Below are positions 7,969 through 11,173 of a stretch of DNA of 11,173 nucleotides, piece by piece; the first letter of the stretch is position 1, and every line of letters begins with the position of its first letter. Source of the DNA: an uncultured Kiloniellales bacterium. GTDB lineage: Bacteria > Pseudomonadota > Alphaproteobacteria > Kiloniellales > JAKSDN01. The stretch spans positions 1 through 11,173 of the forward strand of contig CALJXB010000445.1 of NCBI GenBank assembly GCA_937974415.1. Reading direction: 5' to 3'. Under the pieces are notes generated by a model, which searched no databases, was not told the origin of the DNA, and saw nothing but the letters and a program-made list of their open reading frames with translations. The position numbers and the translations under genes are program-made.

Positions 7969-7996
7969 ATTATGATCTCATAAGACAACTTGTCTA
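7969..7996 (-). promoter_or_regulatory. Sigma70-like promoter for the racemase-family gene
   Basis: On the minus strand, TAGACA (7996-7991) and CATAAT (7974-7969) each match the consensus -35 and -10 hexamers at five of six positions, with a 16-base spacer. The -10 element lies about 41 bases before the ATG at 7927. The -35 overlaps the inverted repeat at 7983-7995. Based on pattern only. Confidence 0.5.
7983..7995. promoter_or_regulatory. Inverted repeat AGACAA-C-TTGTCT, candidate operator
   Basis: A perfect 6-base inverted repeat around one central base in the divergent spacer. Its size and TTGTCT half-site resemble operators of the FadR-type branch of GntR repressors, and a GntR-family repressor (HypR) controls hydroxyproline genes in Sinorhizobium. 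It overlaps the -35 regions of the promoter-like sequences on both strands, so one bound regulator could control both directions. No regulator gene is visible in the window. Confidence 0.5.
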
Positions 7997-8018
7997 CAGT
8001 TTGTATTTCAGTTAGCAT
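7990..8018 (+). promoter_or_regulatory. Sigma70-like promoter for the ABC importer operon
   Basis: TTGTCT (7990-7995) and TAGCAT (8013-8018), spaced by 17 bases, each match consensus at four of six positions. The -35 is also the right arm of the inverted repeat at 7983-7995. The predicted leader to the ATG at 8099 is about 75 bases. This is a weaker match than the minus-strand promoter. Confidence 0.4.
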
Positions 8019-8098
8019 CCGAGCCGCATGGTGGGCTGCCGTGGGTCCGGCGGTGCGCGATGATAAAGCTCAATCAAAGCTAAAACAGGGAGGACGAG

Positions 8099-8917
8099 AT
8101 GGACCTCGGAAAACGCCTGGTGGCGGCGGCAACCTTGGCCGGCTTGGTGGCCGCGGCGGCGCTCGGCACGGCACAGGCCGACAAGCTGGACGACGTGATC
8201 AATGCGGGCGTGGTGCGCTGCGCAGTGGTTCTGGATTTCCCGCCGATCGGTTTCTACGATGAGAACAACGAACCGGCCGGCTTCGACGTCGAGTATTGCA
8301 AGGACCTGGCCAAGGCCCTGGACGTCGATCACGAGCTCTTGCCGGTCACCTGGGCCGAGCGCCTGCCGGTGATCGTCAGCAATCGCGCCGACGTGGTCTT
8401 CGGCGGCACCTCCGACTCGCTGGAGCGCGCCAAGACGGTCGGCTTCACTATCCCTTACGCGATCTACTATGCCCAGGCGGTCGTCGGTAAGGATTCCGGC
8501 ATCGAGACCTTCGAGGACATGAAGGGCAAGAAAGTCGCCGCCGCGGTCGGCACCGTGCCGGAGCAGGAATACCTGAAGATCGCCGAGGAATGGGGCGTGG
8601 TCGATCTCTATCAGGGCTATCAGAGCGAGAACGAGGTGTTCCTGGCGGTGGCGCAAGGCAAGGTCGACGCCGGCATCACCACCAACACCGCGGTCAAGCC
8701 GATCTCGGAGAAGTACGACACCGTGATCCCCGGCCCGCGCATGCCGTGGACCACCGACTACACCTCGGTTGTCGGGCCGCGCCAGGATTTCGGCTGGCTG
8801 AACTACCTCAATCTCTTCATCACCCAACAGGTCCGCTCCGGCCGCTATCAAGAGCTGTGGGACCAGTTCGTCGGCGGCGAGGCGCCCGAGCTTCGCATTC
8901 CAGGCGTTTACTACTAA
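8099..8917 (+). CDS. Amino-acid ABC transporter periplasmic binding protein (family 3)
   Basis: 272 residues with a Sec signal peptide: positive start (MDLGKR), Ala/Leu-rich core, and likely cleavage after AQA at residue 27. The mature protein has family 3 features: DKLDDVINAGVVRCAV at the mature start, PPIGFYDENNEPAGFDVEYCKDLAKAL (split here as PPIGFYDE and GFDVEYCKDLA), then GTSDSLERAKTVGFTIPY, in which R110 corresponds to the arginine that binds the ligand's alpha-carboxylate in this family. DAGITTN lies later, where the alpha-amino contact is expected. It should capture an amino acid or proline-like derivative for the permeases encoded downstream. The ATG is preceded by GGGAGG at 8088-8093, an excellent ribosome site. 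It is the first gene of the operon. A strong hairpin after its stop may favour higher expression than the membrane subunits. The exact ligand is not readable; a hydroxyproline or related compound is inferred from the divergent enzyme. Confidence 0.93.
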   Translation: MDLGKRLVAAATLAGLVAAAALGTAQADKLDDVINAGVVRCAVVLDFPPIGFYDENNEPAGFDVEYCKDLAKALDVDHELLPVTWAERLPVIVSNRADVVFGGTSDSLERAKTVGFTIPYAIYYAQAVVGKDSGIETFEDMKGKKVAAAVGTVPEQEYLKIAEEWGVVDLYQGYQSENEVFLAVAQGKVDAGITTNTAVKPISEKYDTVIPGPRMPWTTDYTSVVGPRQDFGWLNYLNLFITQQVRSGRYQELWDQFVGGEAPELRIPGVYY

Positions 8918-8925
8918 TGTGACAG

Positions 8926-8961
8926 TCGCTCCCGTCCCCTCGACCTCCGGGGCGGGAGCGA
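8926..8961 (+). promoter_or_regulatory. Strong hairpin between binding protein and permease genes
   Basis: The arms 8926-8939 and 8949-8961 pair over 13 positions with a single bulged base (TCGCTCCCG-T-CCCC against GGGGCGGGAGCGA), around a 9-base loop. It starts 9 bases past the stop codon and has no T-run. This is the position where ABC operons often carry a partial terminator or message-stabilising stem that keeps binding protein in excess over the membrane subunits. Confidence 0.6.
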
Positions 8962-8984
8962 ACTCCCCGCGCCACGGGTGAGGC

Positions 8985-9644
8985 ATGGAGTACACCTTTC
9001 ACTGGCGTCCGGTGTTCCGGAATCTGCCCGACCTGCTTGAGGCCGGCCTGCTGACCTTGGAAGTGGCCGTCGAGGCCATGCTGGTCGGCATCGTCCTGGG
9101 CCTTGCGCTGGCCATGATCCGCATGTCGGGCCGCCGGTCGATCTCCTGGTTCGCAACCTCCTGGGTCGAGATCGCCCGCAACACCCCGGCCCTACTGCAG
9201 CTCTTCTTCTTCGGCTTCGGCCTGGGCGCCTTCGGCATCCACCTGAGCCCCTTCTGGATCTGCCTCTGCGCCCTCTCGTTCAACAACGCCGGCTATCTGG
9301 CGGAGAACTTCCGCGGCGGCTTCCAGGCGGTGCCGGACACCCAGGTCAAGGCAGCCCGCTCGCTCGGCATGACCTACGCCCAAGCGTACTTGCGGATCGT
9401 CATCCCCCAGGTCCTGCGCATCGTCTATCACCCCATGACCAATCAGATGGTGTGGTCGGTGCTGATGAGCTCGCTCGGCATGCTGGTCGGCTTCCGGGAG
9501 TTGACCGGCGAGACCCAGTTCCTGGCCTCCAAGACCTTCCGCATCTTCGAGTATTTCCTGGTCACCGCGGTGATCTACTACGTGATCGTGAAGTTCATCC
9601 TCGCAGGCTCGCGGGTGCTGAGCTGGCGCCTGTTTCGCTACTGA
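8985..9644 (+). CDS. Polar amino acid ABC transporter permease, first subunit
   Basis: 219 residues, normal for HisM/HisQ/GltJ-type permeases, with several hydrophobic helices (for example around residues 17-45, 71-92, 154-168 and 190-210). Family hallmarks are EIARNTPALLQLFF before the cytoplasmic loop and the EAA loop DTQVKAARSLGMTYAQAY followed by IVIPQVLR, which docks onto the ATPase. The conserved Glu of the EAA motif is Lys here (QVKAARSLG). It should form the inner-membrane channel with the second permease at 9672-10343. The ATG at 8985 has GGTGAGG just upstream with very short spacing. It follows the binding-protein gene by 67 bases, which contain a hairpin, and precedes the second permease by 27 bases. 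Confidence 0.93.
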   Translation: MEYTFHWRPVFRNLPDLLEAGLLTLEVAVEAMLVGIVLGLALAMIRMSGRRSISWFATSWVEIARNTPALLQLFFFGFGLGAFGIHLSPFWICLCALSFNNAGYLAENFRGGFQAVPDTQVKAARSLGMTYAQAYLRIVIPQVLRIVYHPMTNQMVWSVLMSSLGMLVGFRELTGETQFLASKTFRIFEYFLVTAVIYYVIVKFILAGSRVLSWRLFRY

Positions 9645-9671
9645 GGGCCGAAAGTGAGGGAATGAGGGCTG

Positions 9672-10343
9672 ATGTTCGAGTTTGCGCAAGCCTCCCAGTT
9701 CTTCACCAGCTTCGGCCTGTCCGACCTGAGCTTCCTCGCCGAGGCGGCCGGGCGGACGCTGCTGATTTCGGTTGTGTCGATCTCGATCGGGACGGTCTTG
9801 GGCTGCATCTTCGGCTGGCTGCTGTCGGTCAGCCGTTGGGCCGGCGCGGCCACCCTGGGCCTGTTCCTGGATGCCTTCCGCAGCATTCCGCTCATCATCC
9901 AACTGATCCTCTTCTTCAACTTCTTTCCGATCATCGGGTTTCCGCTCAACCCCTTCGCCGCCGGCACCTTCGTGCTGGTCCTTTACACCAGCGCCCTGGT
10001 GGCGGCGGTCGCCCGCGGTGGCATCGAGGCGGTCCCGGTCACCACCCGGCGCGCGGGCCGCTCGCTCGGTCTGACCTATTGGCAGGACATGCGCTACATC
10101 GTCTGGCCGATCGGCCTGCGCGCGGTCCTGCCGGCCTGGGCCGGGGTGGCGCTCGGCGTCCTCAAGGATTCCGCGCTGGTCTCGGTGCTCGGCTATGTCG
10201 AGCTGTTACGCGCCTCGCAGATCCTGATTACCCGGACCCAGGAGCCGTTCGTGATTCTGACGGTCGTGGGCCTGTTCTACTTCGCCCTGTCGTTCCCCAT
10301 CTCCCGGGCGACGGCGCGGCTCGAGCGCAGGTGGCAGCAATGA
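9672..10343 (+). CDS. Polar amino acid ABC transporter permease, second subunit
   Basis: 223 residues. The sequence has the family pattern: TLLISVVSISIGTVLGCIFGWLL as the first long helix region (about 29-51), DAFRSIPLIIQLILFFNFFP, then GGIEAVPVTTRRAGRSLGLTYWQDMRYIVWP, the EAA loop that contacts the ATPase (cited here by its parts GIEAVP and AGRSLGLTYWQD). Further hydrophobic helices end near residue 212, and the C-terminus is basic. It pairs with the permease at 8985-9644 to make a heterodimeric channel. The ATG has GAGGG shortly upstream. Its TGA overlaps the ATG of the ATPase gene by four bases (ATGA), showing translational coupling within the operon. Confidence 0.93.
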   Translation: MFEFAQASQFFTSFGLSDLSFLAEAAGRTLLISVVSISIGTVLGCIFGWLLSVSRWAGAATLGLFLDAFRSIPLIIQLILFFNFFPIIGFPLNPFAAGTFVLVLYTSALVAAVARGGIEAVPVTTRRAGRSLGLTYWQDMRYIVWPIGLRAVLPAWAGVALGVLKDSALVSVLGYVELLRASQILITRTQEPFVILTVVGLFYFALSFPISRATARLERRWQQ

Positions 10344-11062
10344 TCGAAGTGAAGGACGTTCACAAGGCGTTCGGGGACCTGCAAGTCCTCAAGGGCGTCA
10401 CCCTCGACGTCTCGAACGGCGAGGTGATCAGCGTGATCGGCGCCAGCGGCTCGGGCAAATCGACCCTGCTCTATTGCATCAATGGGCTGGAGCCGATTCA
10501 AAGCGGCCAGATCCTGGTCGACGGTACCGACGTCCATGCCAAGGAAACCAATGTCAACAAGCTGCGCACAGGGCTTGGAATGGTGTTTCAGCAATATAAC
10601 TCCTTCCCTCACCTGACGACCCTCGAGAACGTTGCGTTGGCGCCGCGCATCGTCCTCAAGAAATCCAAGGACGAGGCCCGCGAGATCGCCAGCAAGAAGC
10701 TTGATCATGTCGGTTTGGGCGACAAGTTGGAGGTCTATCCCAACAAGCTGTCGGGCGGCCAGCAGCAGCGCCTGGCGATCGCCCGGGCGCTCGCCATGGG
10801 GCCCAACTACATGCTGTTCGACGAGGTCACCTCGGCGCTCGACCCCGAGCTCGTCGGCGAGGTGCTCGACGCCTTGCGCATGTTGAGCGACGAGGGCATG
10901 ACCATGATCCTGGTGACCCACGAGATCGGCTTCGCGCGCGACGTCTCGGACCGGGTGGCATACTTCCACGAGGGCGTCATCGAGGAGATCGGCCCACCGA
11001 GCCAGGTCATCCTCGATCCCCAGAGCGAGCGCACGCGCAAGTTTCTGAGCGCCGTCAGGTAA
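10340..11062 (+). CDS. Polar amino acid ABC transporter ATPase subunit
   Basis: 240 residues, typical for GlnQ/HisP-type ATPases, in the cytoplasm at the membrane. All nucleotide-binding motifs are intact: Walker A GASGSGKST at 34-42, Q-loop Q84 (VFQQYNSFPHLT), signature LSGGQQQR at 137-144, Walker B YMLFDE with D161-E162, D-loop SALD 165-168 and switch His H194 (LVTHEIGFAR). It powers uptake through the two permeases upstream. The start is the ATG at 10340, which overlaps the permease stop codon as ATGA. The reading frame stays open far upstream to 9452, but that part is antiparallel noise over the permease genes and does not encode an N-terminal fusion. The stop is followed after 24 bases by an enolase-superfamily gene, probably in the same operon. 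Confidence 0.95.
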   Translation: MIEVKDVHKAFGDLQVLKGVTLDVSNGEVISVIGASGSGKSTLLYCINGLEPIQSGQILVDGTDVHAKETNVNKLRTGLGMVFQQYNSFPHLTTLENVALAPRIVLKKSKDEAREIASKKLDHVGLGDKLEVYPNKLSGGQQQRLAIARALAMGPNYMLFDEVTSALDPELVGEVLDALRMLSDEGMTMILVTHEIGFARDVSDRVAYFHEGVIEEIGPPSQVILDPQSERTRKFLSAVR

Positions 11063-11086
11063 ACCCATACGAACAGCGAGGATGCC

Positions 11087-11173
11087 ATGAAGATCGCGGC
11101 AATACGCGTCTACCAGGTCGACCTTCCGGTCAAGGAGGGCCGCTATGCCTGGTCCGAGGGCAAATACGTCGAG
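11087..11173 (+). CDS. Enolase-superfamily (mandelate racemase/muconate lactonizing) enzyme, N-terminal fragment cut by window edge
   Basis: Only 29 codons are visible, from the ATG at 11087, preceded by GAGG. The start MKIAAIRVYQVDLPVKEGRY is typical of the N-terminal capping domain of mandelate racemase/muconate lactonizing enzymes, where the pattern xYxxDLPxK recurs. Family members near proline racemase-family enzymes and amino-acid importers include cis-3-hydroxy-L-proline dehydratase and proline-betaine or hydroxyproline-betaine epimerases, so a role in the same pathway is likely. The catalytic residues lie beyond the window, so the reaction cannot be assigned. The gap of 24 bases after the ATPase gene suggests the same operon. 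Confidence 0.65.
   Translation, partial: MKIAAIRVYQVDLPVKEGRYAWSEGKYVE

Noticed and set aside
8065..8081. AAAGCT direct repeat with an 11-base period ahead of the importer operon
   Set aside because: Could be an activator site, but two 6-base copies in a short A-rich leader are easily chance.
8012..8995. 327-codon minus-strand open frame opposite the amino-acid binding protein
   Set aside because: Antisense shadow of a clear family 3 binding protein with signal peptide and strong ribosome site.
9452..10339. Long open frame upstream of and in phase with the ABC ATPase, suggesting a 536-residue fusion protein
   Set aside because: It overlaps both permease genes out of frame, its translation is Arg/Pro/Ala-rich noise, and the ATPase has a normal start at 10340 with the usual ATGA overlap.

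Overview
The window is GC-rich DNA with tightly packed genes. The signature combination (Tat-exported binding protein, TorS-like kinase, receiver-cyclase fusion, amino-acid ABC importer beside a proline racemase-family enzyme) suggests an alphaproteobacterium, perhaps of the Rhodospirillales or a relative. This placement is inferred from protein style and base composition, not from a marker gene.

Left part, minus strand, read from 6746 down to 99. A four-gene set appears to form one signalling unit: a Tat-type solute-binding protein with no permease beside it (6746-5235), a histidine kinase whose start overlaps its end (5263-2222), a response regulator fused to a class III nucleotide cyclase (2168-1122), and an HD-domain protein with a cyclic-nucleotide-phosphodiesterase-like YHNxxH motif (950-99). 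My reading is that a periplasmic ligand is captured by the binding protein and read by the kinase's large helical periplasmic domain. The signal then passes as phosphate to the cyclase, which makes cAMP, and the HD protein may remove it. This is the most interesting content of the window.

Right part, divergent from about 7928-8098. A proline racemase-family enzyme of the Ser/Cys type (7927-6893, minus) is transcribed away from a complete polar amino acid ABC importer (plus): binding protein 8099-8917, permeases 8985-9644 and 9672-10343, and ATPase 10340-11062. The first 29 residues of an enolase-superfamily enzyme follow, from 11087 to the window edge. Together they look like an uptake and breakdown locus for a hydroxyproline or a related proline derivative. 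The 171-base divergent spacer holds a 13-base inverted repeat (7983-7995) that overlaps the -35 regions of promoter-like sequences in both directions. This suggests that one regulator controls both arms.

The racemase gene and the signalling set lie in the same direction, 146 bases apart, with only a weak hairpin between them, so read-through is possible. I see no RNA gene, mobile element, CRISPR array or broken gene. No stretch over 300 bases lacks a gene; the longest gaps are 171 bases (951-1121 and 7928-8098).
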